Shown here: positions 16,565-24,776 of the stretch, in pieces | Position numbering within the stretch: position 1 is the first letter of the stretch | Layout of the letters: the number at the start of each line of letters is the position of its first letter | Source of the DNA: CAZIAK01 sp964537035 | GTDB taxonomy: Bacteria > Planctomycetota > B15-G4 | Reading direction: 5' to 3' | Assembly (NCBI GenBank): GCA_964537035.1 | Contig: CAZIAK010000036.1 | Span: 1-51,179, forward strand | DNA: 51,179 bases | Translations under genes and position numbers: made by a program | Notes under the pieces: generated by a model | Database searches by the model: none | The model's input: only the letters and a program-made list of their open reading frames with translations | Told to the model about the DNA's origin: nothing

Positions 16565-18121
16565 ATGACCACCACGCCCTCAGCCGACGACACCAGCCTG
16601 GAGGACATCCAGGATCAGCTGCTCGACCAGCTCCACGCTGGCGATCCGATCGATCACGAGGCCGTCCTCGCCGCCCACCCAGAGCACGTCGTTGCCTTGC
16701 GGGAGTTCTTCGCTCTGCTCGATGTGATCGAAGGTCCCGCAGACCCTGAAGCCCCCACGCCGTCGCGGCTGGGTGACTTCGAGATCGTCCGGGAGATCGG
16801 TCGTGGCGGCATGGGCATCGTCTATGAAGCCCGGCAGATCAGCCTGAACCGGCCCGTGGCCCTGAAAGTGTTGCCTCCCCGGCTGCGCCAGGATCAGCGG
16901 CTGCTGACCCGCTTCCAGAGGGAGGCCGAGGCCGCTGGCAAGCTGCGCCACCCGGGCATCGTGCCGGTGTACACCGTGGGTGAAGCGAGCGGTGCGCCGT
17001 TTTTCGCCATGGAGCTGGTCGAGGGACGTTCTCTCGCAGAGGTCATCGCCTCGCGCACTGCAGCCGGGGACGCCAGCGACGCCCCCTGGGCCGTGTCCAT
17101 CGTCGCCCGGGTCGCCGACGCCCTCGACTACGCCCACGGCCGGGGCATCGTGCACCGGGACGTGAAGCCCGCCAACATCATGATCGACGAGGACGGCACG
17201 CCGCGACTGACCGACTTCGGCCTGGCCCTCGACACAGAAGCCTCCGGCCTGACCCAGACCGGCGAGGTCTTCGGCTCACCGCTCTACATGAGCCCGGAGC
17301 AGGCCTTCCGCCGGGAGGCCCCCCTCGATGCCCGCTCCGACATCTACTCTCTGGGCGTCACCCTGTTCGAGCTGCTCACCGGGCGCCTGCCCTACGAGGG
17401 CACCAGCCAGGGGGACGTCCTGGCCGCACTGAGCGCAGGAGGCCTGAAGCGCCTGCGAGAGCTGCGGCCCAGCTTGCCCGAAGCCCTCGAACGGGTGCTG
17501 CTCCAGGCCCTGCAGCGCGACCCGGCCGATCGCTACAAGACCGCCGCCGCTTTCGCCGAAGACCTGCGCAGAGCGCTGGACGATCCGGGCCGAGTGAGAG
17601 CCGCCGTGAGGACAGTCTCTGCCCCCACCCCAGCGCCCCCGGCCGGCGCTGCTCAGCCCGCCGCAGCGGCGGTGGCGACGACCAAGCCAGGGCTCACCTG
17701 GCCCCAGGTCGTGATGCGCATCTTCCTCATCTTCGTCGGCCTGATCCTCGTCGTGGTCTTCGTCGGCACAGCGTTCCTGGTCATGGGAGCCTCGGACACC
17801 GGTGCGAACAACGAGAACGGTGCCCCCAACAGCTACACCAGCCCAGCCGACTTGCAGTTCACGGAGGCTGACGCTTCAGCCCGCGACGATTCAGCCATCA
17901 ATGCGACCGTTGATGATGCGTACCAGCGTGCCCTGATCATCGAAGACGAGAGTGGTGGGCAGGGTCAGCCGGTCGACATCGATGACCTCTTCGATGAGCT
18001 GGCGGCTGATGAACAGGGACTCGGCCTCGAAGCCCTGATCGGCCAGGGCACCCAACGCCTTGGCCCGGTCTTCGGGGACGTCGACGCTGACCATGAGCAG
18101 GCGCTTGTCGGACTCACCTGA
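16565..18121 (+). CDS. Membrane-anchored eukaryotic-like Ser/Thr protein kinase
   Basis: The 518-residue product opens with a short acidic helical segment typical of planctomycete kinases. A full kinase domain follows from about residue 65: 'IGRGGMGIVYEA' (P-loop), 'VALKVL' (ATP Lys), 'HRDVKPANIM' near 196 (catalytic loop), 'TDFGLA' (Mg2+ loop), 'GSPLYMSPEQA' (P+1 loop) and 'DARSDIYSLGVTLFELLTG'. One transmembrane helix lies at ~381-409 and a polar tail follows. The ATG at 16565 has ACGGAGAA upstream. The last 77 codons (17891-18121) lie antisense to the 3' end of the convergent FG-GAP/TlpA gene. The tail beyond 'FTEADASARDD' therefore looks like an accidental extension, not a conserved domain. 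The kinase call is certain; the natural C terminus is not. Confidence 0.92.
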   Translation: MTTTPSADDTSLEDIQDQLLDQLHAGDPIDHEAVLAAHPEHVVALREFFALLDVIEGPADPEAPTPSRLGDFEIVREIGRGGMGIVYEARQISLNRPVALKVLPPRLRQDQRLLTRFQREAEAAGKLRHPGIVPVYTVGEASGAPFFAMELVEGRSLAEVIASRTAAGDASDAPWAVSIVARVADALDYAHGRGIVHRDVKPANIMIDEDGTPRLTDFGLALDTEASGLTQTGEVFGSPLYMSPEQAFRREAPLDARSDIYSLGVTLFELLTGRLPYEGTSQGDVLAALSAGGLKRLRELRPSLPEALERVLLQALQRDPADRYKTAAAFAEDLRRALDDPGRVRAAVRTVSAPTPAPPAGAAQPAAAAVATTKPGLTWPQVVMRIFLIFVGLILVVVFVGTAFLVMGASDTGANNENGAPNSYTSPADLQFTEADASARDDSAINATVDDAYQRALIIEDESGGQGQPVDIDDLFDELAADEQGLGLEALIGQGTQRLGPVFGDVDADHEQALVGLT

Positions 18122-18970
18122 CAGCTCAGCCAGCGCTGGCAGCTCTTGTCGGCAGCCCGCGCACCAGGTGGCCCAGAAGTTCATCCAGGTCTCCTTGCCG
18201 GGAGTGGCCAGAGTTCTCTCCACCTCACTACCGTCGCCGTCGAGCAAGGTCAACGCTGGCAGCTCAACGCCCACATCGACCTTCAGCCCCGGCGGCGTGG
18301 GTTCGGCAAAGGGTGACGAGTGGCGCCCGAAGGGGACGCTCTTGCCCGCGCCCTCGACCAGGGACAACCGCGCTCCGGGAGTCACCGCGCCGAAGCGCTC
18401 GACCACGCCTCCGGGCCAGGTCACTTCGAGTGTGCCGCCCGGGGCATCGCCCAGCCCGAAGACGAGCTCGGGCGCGGACTGACTCACGAAGCCGCTGCCG
18501 AAGGCCAGCACCTTGGCCTCGGTCTGCACTCCGCGACTGCCGCCCTCAGCCAGGGTCAGGCGCACCACGGCGCCCGCTGCGTCACGAGCGCTGGCCGTGC
18601 CGGTGAGGCGCACCTTGACGAAGCGGGGAGAGACCGAGTTGTCGATGCAGTCGTTGCGATAGAGGCGATGACGTGCCCGAGCGATGTTGTGCACGAACAG
18701 GTCGAGGTCGCCGTCGTCGTCGAAGTCGGAGGCCACCGCGGCCCGGCCGTCATTGGCGTCGTCGACACCAGAGACAGCCGAGAGGTCGGTGAAGTGGGCG
18801 CTGCCATCCCCGACGAAGAGCTTGTCCCGTTCAAAGCCGCTGAACGAGAAGCCCTCCTGGAAGATCATGCCCATGTGTTCCTTCTGGTACGACTGGCTCC
18901 CGGCCTGCTCGGTGGCCACGCCTTCGACTTCTTCCATGGAGGACGCCACCACGTGGCGCCAGTAGAGGCT
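17891..18970 (-). CDS. C-terminal half of FG-GAP/ASPIC lipoprotein: ASPIC/UnbV plus TlpA-like thioredoxin domain, downstream of in-frame UGA
   Basis: This segment is in the same frame as the N-terminal half and separated from it only by TGA at 18971-18973. It continues directly with 'SLYWRHVVASSMEEVEG', then the last FG-GAP repeat ('VASDFDDDGDLDLFVHN'), an ASPIC/UnbV domain ('VKVRLTGTASARDAAGAVV' and 'LAFGSGFVSQSAPELVFGLG'), and a TlpA/thioredoxin-like domain with 'WMNFWATWCAGCRQELPAL', whose CxxC motif is near codon 864 of the joined gene. It ends at 'GRIDG', about one helix short of a usual thioredoxin fold, and its last 231 bp overlap the convergent kinase gene. There is no ribosome-binding site before the first possible starts (GTG 18952, ATG ~18937), so independent translation is unlikely. 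It is readthrough, Sec insertion or a pseudogene half. Confidence 0.75.
   Translation of the reverse strand, partial: SLYWRHVVASSMEEVEGVATEQAGSQSYQKEHMGMIFQEGFSFSGFERDKLFVGDGSAHFTDLSAVSGVDDANDGRAAVASDFDDDGDLDLFVHNIARARHRLYRNDCIDNSVSPRFVKVRLTGTASARDAAGAVVRLTLAEGGSRGVQTEAKVLAFGSGFVSQSAPELVFGLGDAPGGTLEVTWPGGVVERFGAVTPGARLSLVEGAGKSVPFGRHSSPFAEPTPPGLKVDVGVELPALTLLDGDGSEVERTLATPGKETWMNFWATWCAGCRQELPALAELSGESDKRLLMVSVDVPEDRAKALGALADQGFEAESLFISRQLIEEVIDVDRLTLPTTLVFDDQGTLVRIINGRIDG
18942..18960 (-). promoter_or_regulatory. Hairpin directly 3' of the in-frame UGA (possible bacterial SECIS)
   Basis: On the coding (minus) strand GGCGCCAC and GTGGCGTC form an 8-bp stem with one G-U pair, closing a GTG triloop. 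A register with a 5-base loop is also possible. The loop begins 18 bases after the UGA at 18973-18971. Bacterial SECIS elements, as I recall their consensus, sit immediately after UGA with the apical loop about 16-37 bases downstream and a G in its first two positions, and this hairpin fits. In GC-rich DNA an 8-bp hairpin can also arise by chance, so the call is tentative. Confidence 0.35.
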
Positions 18971-20755
18971 TCATGTGTCTGCAGCGGATTCACCGCTGAT
19001 GAAGCCGTTGGCCACGAACACGTCGAGGCAACCGTCGAGATCGAAGTCGACCAGGCTCGATGACCAGGCCCAGGCCGCGCCCACACCGCCTTGAGACGCA
19101 GGCACCCGTTCGAAGCCGTCGTCCGTGCGCTCGAAGATCGAGTTGCCGGCAGCCAGCTTGAGCAGCTTGCCCCCCATGCCCTCGTCTTCCGAGGCCACCA
19201 TGCGCTTGAGGATGCGATTGCCGGCCGTGGACGACATGTTGGCCACATAGAGATCGACCGTGCCGTCGCCGTTCAGGTCACCCCAGGCCGTGCCCATGCC
19301 GTTGCCTTCGTCGAGCAGGCCCGCAGCCTCGGCACCCTGCTCGAAGTGGCCGTCCCCCAGGTTCACCAGCAGGGAGTTGTCCCCGTAGTCGTTGGCCAGG
19401 TAGAGGTCGAGGTCGCCGTCGCTGTCGAAGTCGTGGGCGGCGGCGGCGAAGGTCCAGCGGGAGTCGTCGGCGCCCCACTCGGCGGCCACCTCGGTGAACG
19501 TGCCGTCGCCCTGGTTGCGATACAGGGCGTTGGGCGTGCCGTTCTCGGCGTGGTGCCATGACTCGGGATAGACCGCGTCCATGCGGTTGTAGCAGCACAC
19601 GTAGACGTCGGTGAATCCGTCGCCGTCGTAGTCGGCTGCGATCATGGAGAAGGCCACGTGGCGACCGGCGAAGCCCGCCTCGACGCTCACGTCGGTGTAG
19701 CGTTCGCCGTCGTTGCGGTAGAGCCGCAAGGTGTCGCCGCCCAGGCTGCCGTTGGGACGCTCCCAACCCACATGCCCCACGGCCAGGTCAGGGTCGCCGT
19801 CGTTGTCGTAGTCGAAGAACACGGCGCCCGTGCCGCCCTCGTCATCGGCCAGTCCCCAGGCCTCTGACGACTCGACGAAACCGCCCTCGCCGTTGTTCAG
19901 GTAGAGGAAGCAGCCGTTGAGGGTGGGCACGAACAGATCCCACAGGCCGTCGCCGTTCACGTCGTGGCTCGCGGCGCCGTTCCAGTAGAAGAGGCTGTTG
20001 CCCCCCTTGCCGAAGATGCTCGTCTGGTTGGCCACGCCCGCGCCCACGGTCACGTCCGCGAAGAGCGGCGCCGAGCGCTGGGTGATGTCGAGGCTGGTGA
20101 GCTGGAACCGTTCGATCACCCAACGGCCCCGCTTCTGCACCACGCCGAGCCAGCCCCAGAGGGTCATGGCCACGGGCTGCCGATCAGCGCCCAGGCCAAA
20201 GGTGGCCAGCTTGAGCTTCACCCGGCCCCGACCCACGGCGCCGGTCTCGAACTCGGCGCCTTTGACCTTGGCCACCACCGCGTCGAGCACGCCATAGACA
20301 GAGAGCAGGTCTTCGAGGGAGGCCAACCAGCCGTCTCGACCAGCGATCTGTGCGGCCGCCACATCGTAACGGAGGGTCTGGGCGCCCAAGGGCAGCTCAT
20401 TCACCGCTGGAGCCCCCATGGAGGCCAGGGCATGGCCCGCAAAGTCGTCCGTGAACCACTGGGGCGCCTCGCCGTAGGCCCGACGCCGAAGCACATTGGC
20501 CAGGTCGACCAGGCTGTTGGCCACGGCCTCGGACATGTCCTCGACCACGTCCATCACTTCGATCTGCGGATCGGGCTGAGGCAGGTCGATCACGTCGGGA
20601 AGAACGACGGCCACGGCGTCGTGCTGGCCAACAGAGGCGCCACCCTCAGGCCCTTCTTCGCTGCCGCAACCGTAGAGAGCCAGCCCCACCAGGAATGCAC
20701 CCAGAAGGGTGTTCAGGGGGGCTGCGGGGGGAGAACGTCGTGCGCGTGGTGCCAT
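18971..20755 (-). CDS. N-terminal half of large FG-GAP/VCBS lipoprotein (CRTAC1-like), ending at in-frame UGA
   Basis: From ATG 20755 the product begins with a lipoprotein signal ending 'VGLALYGCGSEE'. The earlier open frame to 20923 runs through a palindrome and is unlikely. After an Asp/Pro/Val-rich helical region (~40-200, NTF2-like in feel), calcium-binding FG-GAP/VCBS repeats begin: 'DVNGDGLWDLFVPTLNG', 'FFDYDNDGDPDLAVGHVG', 'AADYDGDGFTDVYVCCYN', 'DFDSDGDLDLYLANDYG', 'DLNGDGTVDLYVANMSS', 'DFDLDGCLDVFVANGF'. These fold as a beta-propeller on the cell surface. The frame stops at codon 595 (TGA 18971-18973), yet the same frame continues with the rest of the propeller, an ASPIC/UnbV domain and a thioredoxin domain. 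I therefore read 17891-20755 as one 954-codon gene with an internal UGA. Confidence 0.85.
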   Translation of the reverse strand: MAPRARRSPPAAPLNTLLGAFLVGLALYGCGSEEGPEGGASVGQHDAVAVVLPDVIDLPQPDPQIEVMDVVEDMSEAVANSLVDLANVLRRRAYGEAPQWFTDDFAGHALASMGAPAVNELPLGAQTLRYDVAAAQIAGRDGWLASLEDLLSVYGVLDAVVAKVKGAEFETGAVGRGRVKLKLATFGLGADRQPVAMTLWGWLGVVQKRGRWVIERFQLTSLDITQRSAPLFADVTVGAGVANQTSIFGKGGNSLFYWNGAASHDVNGDGLWDLFVPTLNGCFLYLNNGEGGFVESSEAWGLADDEGGTGAVFFDYDNDGDPDLAVGHVGWERPNGSLGGDTLRLYRNDGERYTDVSVEAGFAGRHVAFSMIAADYDGDGFTDVYVCCYNRMDAVYPESWHHAENGTPNALYRNQGDGTFTEVAAEWGADDSRWTFAAAAHDFDSDGDLDLYLANDYGDNSLLVNLGDGHFEQGAEAAGLLDEGNGMGTAWGDLNGDGTVDLYVANMSSTAGNRILKRMVASEDEGMGGKLLKLAAGNSIFERTDDGFERVPASQGGVGAAWAWSSSLVDFDLDGCLDVFVANGFISGESAADT

Positions 20756-20824
20756 GCTGGGTGTCGCTCGGGGATGACTGTCCAACAACACAAACCGGGG
20801 CGAGTATGCCTCATGCTGACCGTA

Positions 20825-20871
20825 GCAGCCTGTGCGAAAAGCGCCGTCACGGCGCTTTTCGCACAGGCTGC
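20825..20871. repeat. Perfect palindrome, 23-bp arms with 1-bp spacer, between divergent genes
   Basis: The left arm (20825-20847) begins GCAGCCTGTGCG and the right arm (20849-20871) is its exact reverse complement around a single C at 20848. The core AAAAGCGCCGT/ACGGCGCTTTT has the shape of a bidirectional intrinsic terminator: a GC stem flanked by A and T runs. It sits almost exactly midway between the starts of the two divergent FG-GAP lipoprotein genes (20755 and 20938), about 66-69 bp from each, where a terminator is unexpected. It may be an operator, a leader attenuator for both genes, or a REP-like dispersed repeat. Confidence 0.9.
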
Positions 20872-20937
20872 CGAGATCACGAACGCGCCCATGGGGTTGT
20901 TGGAACACACTGGCCCGACGCAACCAGCAAGAGGATC

Positions 20938-23900
20938 ATGTCCGACATGAAGAGCTACACGATGGGACTCAACGCGCTGACCCTGCTGCTCCTGCTTGTC
21001 AGTTGCAGCAACGACTCTCCCCCGGCGGTCGATCCAGGCCAGGTCGCCGACGACCTGGCACGGGCTCGAGCCGCCGCGGCCTTCACCCCGGGCAGCGCTC
21101 GCGACCTGGGCGCCGCGTGGGAAGCCATGGAGCCGCTCATCCACAGGGATCCACCACGGGCAGACGACCTGCTCCGGGCCGGCATCATCGCCTTCCATCG
21201 ACAGAACGAAGAAGAGCTGGCCACATCGCTCATCGAGCGGGCCTACCTGGCGGACCCCGGCGACCCGGCGGTGCGCTTCATGCGCGGCTGCCTCGCCCTG
21301 GCCCTGACCATCGATCCCGAGCTGGCCGCCCGTGAGTTCCGAGCCGTCCTGGCCCATGACCCCACGGACACCCCCAGCCTGCTGCAGCTGGCCACGGCGC
21401 TCGAGTACGTTGACGACTTCGAAGGGGCCGCCGAACAACTCCAGCTCGTGCGCGACCAAGGGCTCGCCGCCAACACCCCCTTCTATGCCCAGGCCACCTA
21501 CCGTTTGGGCCGCCTGCGCATTCGTCTGGCTCGGGGAGACAAGGCCGCCCAGGCCAACGCCATGGCCCTGCTCGACGAGCACGCTGCCCTGGACGCCGAG
21601 GGCAAGACCGCCGCCACCGAGACCCAGATCTGGACCACGACCTACGGGCGGGTCATGCCACCGGCGCCCCACCCGGTGCGCGTGGGAGCGCCCGCCGACG
21701 GTGGTTTCCCCGCCTTCACCAGCTGGGATCTCCGCGGCGCCGACCAGGCGGCCAGCGGTGTCCTCGCCGCTGACCTCGACGGAGACGGCGACCAGGAGCT
21801 CGTCTCCTGGGGAGCAGACGGTGTGCAGTTGCTGTCCTTCGACGGCGCGGGCCAGCTGTCAGCGCACGTCATCCACGAGCGGGCGGTGACCCTGGCCCGC
21901 TTCGGCGATCTCGACGACGCCGACCCGAACACCGAGCACTACCAGCCGTCCCCTGAGCTGCTCTGCATCGAAGGAGGAGCCGTCAAGCTCTACAGCTACG
22001 ACAGCGCGGCGGGCACGTTCCTACCCATCGCCATCGACGACGGCACCACCGCCAACGCCTTGGCCGCGGCCTTCGTCGACCTGGATCACCAGGGCTCCCT
22101 CGACATCATCGTGGCTGGCGATCAAGGCCTGGAGTACCGCCGCAACAACGGGGCCGACGCAGAGTGGCAGCGCCTGCTCGAGAGTTCTGCCCCCGCACCC
22201 TTCGCCGAGCTGGGGTCGTGCCGCGGATTGCTCATCGAAGACATGGACGGCAACCAGGCCGTGGACCTGCTGGCCATCGGCGAGACGGGAGTCACCGTCG
22301 TCGCCGGCCTGTGGGATGGGCTCTTCGGCGACCGCACCGAAGCCTGGGGCCTGGCAGGGCTCCGCGTAGACAACGCCCAGCCCAACGGCGGCTTGCTCCT
22401 CGCGGACATCGACAACGACGGCCGGGCCGACCTGCTGCAGACCAGCAGCGACGGGCTCACCGTGCGGCGTCACGATGGTGATCGCTTCGGCGCCCCTCGC
22501 ACCCTCGACATCGCAGGCAAGTCCCTCGGCGAACTGGTCGCCGTCGACCTGAACCGAGACGGCGCGGTGGACCTGGTCGGCCGTGAGCTGGACAGCGGCG
22601 CGGTGGTGGCCATCCCCGGGCCGCTCACCCTGCGCAACGGGCCCTTGGCCGTCCGCACCCTGGTCGCTGGCCTGGACGCTGGCCCCGGTGGCGGCCAGGG
22701 CGGCTCTGACACCGGCCTGCTGGTCACCGACATCGACGGCGACGGCGCCCTCGACCTGGCCCTGGGTGGCGCTGCCTTGCGAGTGTTCCGCGGCGCAGAA
22801 CCCACGGGGAACGGCCTGACCCTGCACCTCGCCGGACGCAAGGCCAACACCCACGGCATCGGCGCCATCGTCGAGGTCAGGGTGGGCGCAGATTACCGAC
22901 GCCTCTTCTCTCGCGGCGAGCCCCTGGTGATCGGCCTCGGTGCCGCCACCTCCGCCGACGTGGTGCTGGTCCGCTGGCCCGACGGCGTGGTCCAGCCCGC
23001 TTACGATCTGCCCGCCGGCGCTGTCCACGAGCTGGTGCAGATCGAGGGCCTCACCGGCTCCTGTCCCTTCCTTTACACCTGGAACGGCACCACCTTCGAG
23101 TTCATCTCTGATGTGCTGGGCACCACGCCCCTGGGCCTGCCCATGGCGCCCGGGGTGCACGTGCCCTTCGACCATGATGAGTACGTGCGCATTGCCGGTG
23201 AGCAGCTGGTGCCTCGCGACGGCAAGCTTGAACTGGTGCTCACCGAAGAGCTCCGCGAGGTGACCTATCTCGACCAGGTCCGCCTGCACGCCATCGACCA
23301 CCCCAACGAGATCGAGATCCACCCGGACGAGGCGTTCGTCTTCCCGCCCTTCCCGCCCCATCACGTGCACACGTTCAGCGAGGTGGTGCAGCTGCCCACG
23401 GTCGTGGCCAGCAATGGCGACGACGTCACCGCAGAGCTGGCCACCATCGATGGTCTTCACGCCCAGACGTTCGTCCACGAAGCGGCACAGTTTCGCGGAC
23501 TGACCAAGCCCTGGCATCTCGACCTGTCGCTGGCAGACAGCGCAGAGGAGCGCGCCGCACTGAAGGCCGCCCCTCGCTTGCGGCTGGCTCTCACCGGCTG
23601 GCTGCTGTGGCCCGATGCGTCGGTGAACCTGTCTGCGGCCCGTCATCCCACCGTGGCCTTCGAGCCGCCCCTGCTCTCCTTCCCTGACGGCGAGGGCTGG
23701 CGCCCGGCCGGCCCGCCCATCGGCTTCATCGCCGGCAAGACCAAGACCATGATCGTGGACATCACGGACATGGTCGATCGGGACGACCCAAGGCTGCGTC
23801 TGAGCACCACCATGGCCCTGTCGTACGACGCCATCCGCCTGGTGCTCGACGGTGACGACGCCCCCTTCACCGACACGCCCCTGCAACCCTCGTTGGCTCA

Positions 23901-24369
23901 GGTGGGTTGGCGGGGCTTCTCGGCCTTGCTCCCCGACCCCACCGGCGAGTTCGGCGAGGTCTTCGACTGGGACACCCTGGCCGAGCCCCGCTGGGACCAA
24001 CACCCCGGCGACTACACCCGTTACGGCGACGTGCTCGAGCTGCTCACCACCGTCGACGATCGCACGGTGATCTTCGGCGCTGGCGACGCGGTGACCCTCT
24101 CCTTCGAGGCCGCCCCGCTCCCCGACCTGCCCGACGGCTGGACCAGAGACTGGCTGCTCTACCTCGACGGCTGGGCCAAGGACATGGACCCGAACACCAC
24201 CGCCGCCCGGCGCGTGGAGCCCTTGCCCTTTCACGGCATGAGCGACTACCCGCCACCCGCGGGCGAGGCGTTTCCCACGAGCCCTGCCCACGATCTCTGG
24301 CGCAAGACCTACAACACCCGGCCCGGGCGACGTCTGCTGCCCGACCTCGCCCGACATGGCCAGCGCTGA
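20938..24369 (+). CDS. Large FG-GAP/ASPIC surface lipoprotein (1143 residues)
   Basis: The protein starts 'MSDMKSYTMGLNALTLLLLL' and continues 'VSCSNDS', a lipoprotein signal with its lipobox Cys near residue 22. A TPR-like helical region (~40-220) contains repeating units such as 'LLRAGIIAFHRQNEEELATS' and 'LLQLATALEYVDDFEGAAEQ'. FG-GAP/VCBS repeats follow ('AADLDGDGDQELVSWG', 'DIDNDGRADLLQTS', 'DLNRDGAVDLVGRE', 'DIDGDGALDLALGG'), then an ASPIC/UnbV domain ('HLAGRKANTHGIGAIVEVRV' and 'VVLVRWPDGVVQ'), and about 360 C-terminal residues of unrecognised beta-rich sequence rich in Trp and Asp. ATG 20938 is used; ATG 20947 is also possible, with GAGG at 20931-20934. It is divergent from the other FG-GAP lipoprotein across the palindrome and likely co-regulated with it. 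Confidence 0.85.
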   Translation: MSDMKSYTMGLNALTLLLLLVSCSNDSPPAVDPGQVADDLARARAAAAFTPGSARDLGAAWEAMEPLIHRDPPRADDLLRAGIIAFHRQNEEELATSLIERAYLADPGDPAVRFMRGCLALALTIDPELAAREFRAVLAHDPTDTPSLLQLATALEYVDDFEGAAEQLQLVRDQGLAANTPFYAQATYRLGRLRIRLARGDKAAQANAMALLDEHAALDAEGKTAATETQIWTTTYGRVMPPAPHPVRVGAPADGGFPAFTSWDLRGADQAASGVLAADLDGDGDQELVSWGADGVQLLSFDGAGQLSAHVIHERAVTLARFGDLDDADPNTEHYQPSPELLCIEGGAVKLYSYDSAAGTFLPIAIDDGTTANALAAAFVDLDHQGSLDIIVAGDQGLEYRRNNGADAEWQRLLESSAPAPFAELGSCRGLLIEDMDGNQAVDLLAIGETGVTVVAGLWDGLFGDRTEAWGLAGLRVDNAQPNGGLLLADIDNDGRADLLQTSSDGLTVRRHDGDRFGAPRTLDIAGKSLGELVAVDLNRDGAVDLVGRELDSGAVVAIPGPLTLRNGPLAVRTLVAGLDAGPGGGQGGSDTGLLVTDIDGDGALDLALGGAALRVFRGAEPTGNGLTLHLAGRKANTHGIGAIVEVRVGADYRRLFSRGEPLVIGLGAATSADVVLVRWPDGVVQPAYDLPAGAVHELVQIEGLTGSCPFLYTWNGTTFEFISDVLGTTPLGLPMAPGVHVPFDHDEYVRIAGEQLVPRDGKLELVLTEELREVTYLDQVRLHAIDHPNEIEIHPDEAFVFPPFPPHHVHTFSEVVQLPTVVASNGDDVTAELATIDGLHAQTFVHEAAQFRGLTKPWHLDLSLADSAEERAALKAAPRLRLALTGWLLWPDASVNLSAARHPTVAFEPPLLSFPDGEGWRPAGPPIGFIAGKTKTMIVDITDMVDRDDPRLRLSTTMALSYDAIRLVLDGDDAPFTDTPLQPSLAQVGWRGFSALLPDPTGEFGEVFDWDTLAEPRWDQHPGDYTRYGDVLELLTTVDDRTVIFGAGDAVTLSFEAAPLPDLPDGWTRDWLLYLDGWAKDMDPNTTAARRVEPLPFHGMSDYPPPAGEAFPTSPAHDLWRKTYNTRPGRRLLPDLARHGQR

Positions 24370-24459
24370 CGCTCTTGCACCACACCAGCCGCTGATCCAC
24401 AGTGCTGAAGCGCTGGGGCGCGGCGAAGGCCCGGCCAGCGCGACCCATCGGAGCCCATC

Positions 24460-24774
24460 ATGATCGTCAGCAACACCGAGACCCTGCCTGGCCACACCAT
24501 CACCGAGTTCTACGGTGTGGTCACCGGCAGCACCGTGCGAGCCAAGCACATCGGCCGGGACTTCATGGCGGGCCTCAAGAACATGGTGGGTGGCGAGCTC
24601 AAGGGCTACACCGAGCTGCTCCAAGAAGCTCGTGAAGAAGCGCTCTCGAGAATGAAGGAGCAGGCCAGGTCCATGGGCGCGAACGCCGTGGTCAATGTGC
24701 GCTTCTCCACCAGCTCGATCTCGCAGGGGGCCGCCGAGCTGTTCGCCTACGGCACCGCCGTGCGGGTGATCTGA
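24460..24774 (+). CDS. YbjQ-family (UPF0145) protein
   Basis: The 104-residue product covers a complete YbjQ domain: 'GHTITEFYGVVTGSTVRA', 'DFMAGLKNMVGGELKGYTEL', 'ARSMGANAVVNVRFSTSSI', 'LFAYGTAVRVI'. YbjQ proteins are small pentamer-forming cytosolic proteins, often labelled heavy-metal-binding, with no proven biochemical role. It is the first gene of a tight three-gene group: the next YbjQ gene starts two bases after its stop, and a membrane M48 peptidase follows. The ATG at 24460 gives the full domain. Confidence 0.9.
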   Translation: MIVSNTETLPGHTITEFYGVVTGSTVRAKHIGRDFMAGLKNMVGGELKGYTELLQEAREEALSRMKEQARSMGANAVVNVRFSTSSISQGAAELFAYGTAVRVI

Positions 24775-24776
24775 CC

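Noticed and set aside
18937..18952. Separate gene starting at GTG 18952 or ATG ~18937 for the ASPIC/TlpA segment
   Set aside because: There is no ribosome-binding site, the start would cut through a propeller domain, and the frame is identical to that of the upstream half. One interrupted gene is the better reading.
22021..24624. An 867-codon minus-strand open frame opposite the rightward FG-GAP lipoprotein
   Set aside because: The sense strand carries ASPIC and FG-GAP motifs. The antisense reading is Gly/Val/His-rich with no domain or ribosome-binding site.
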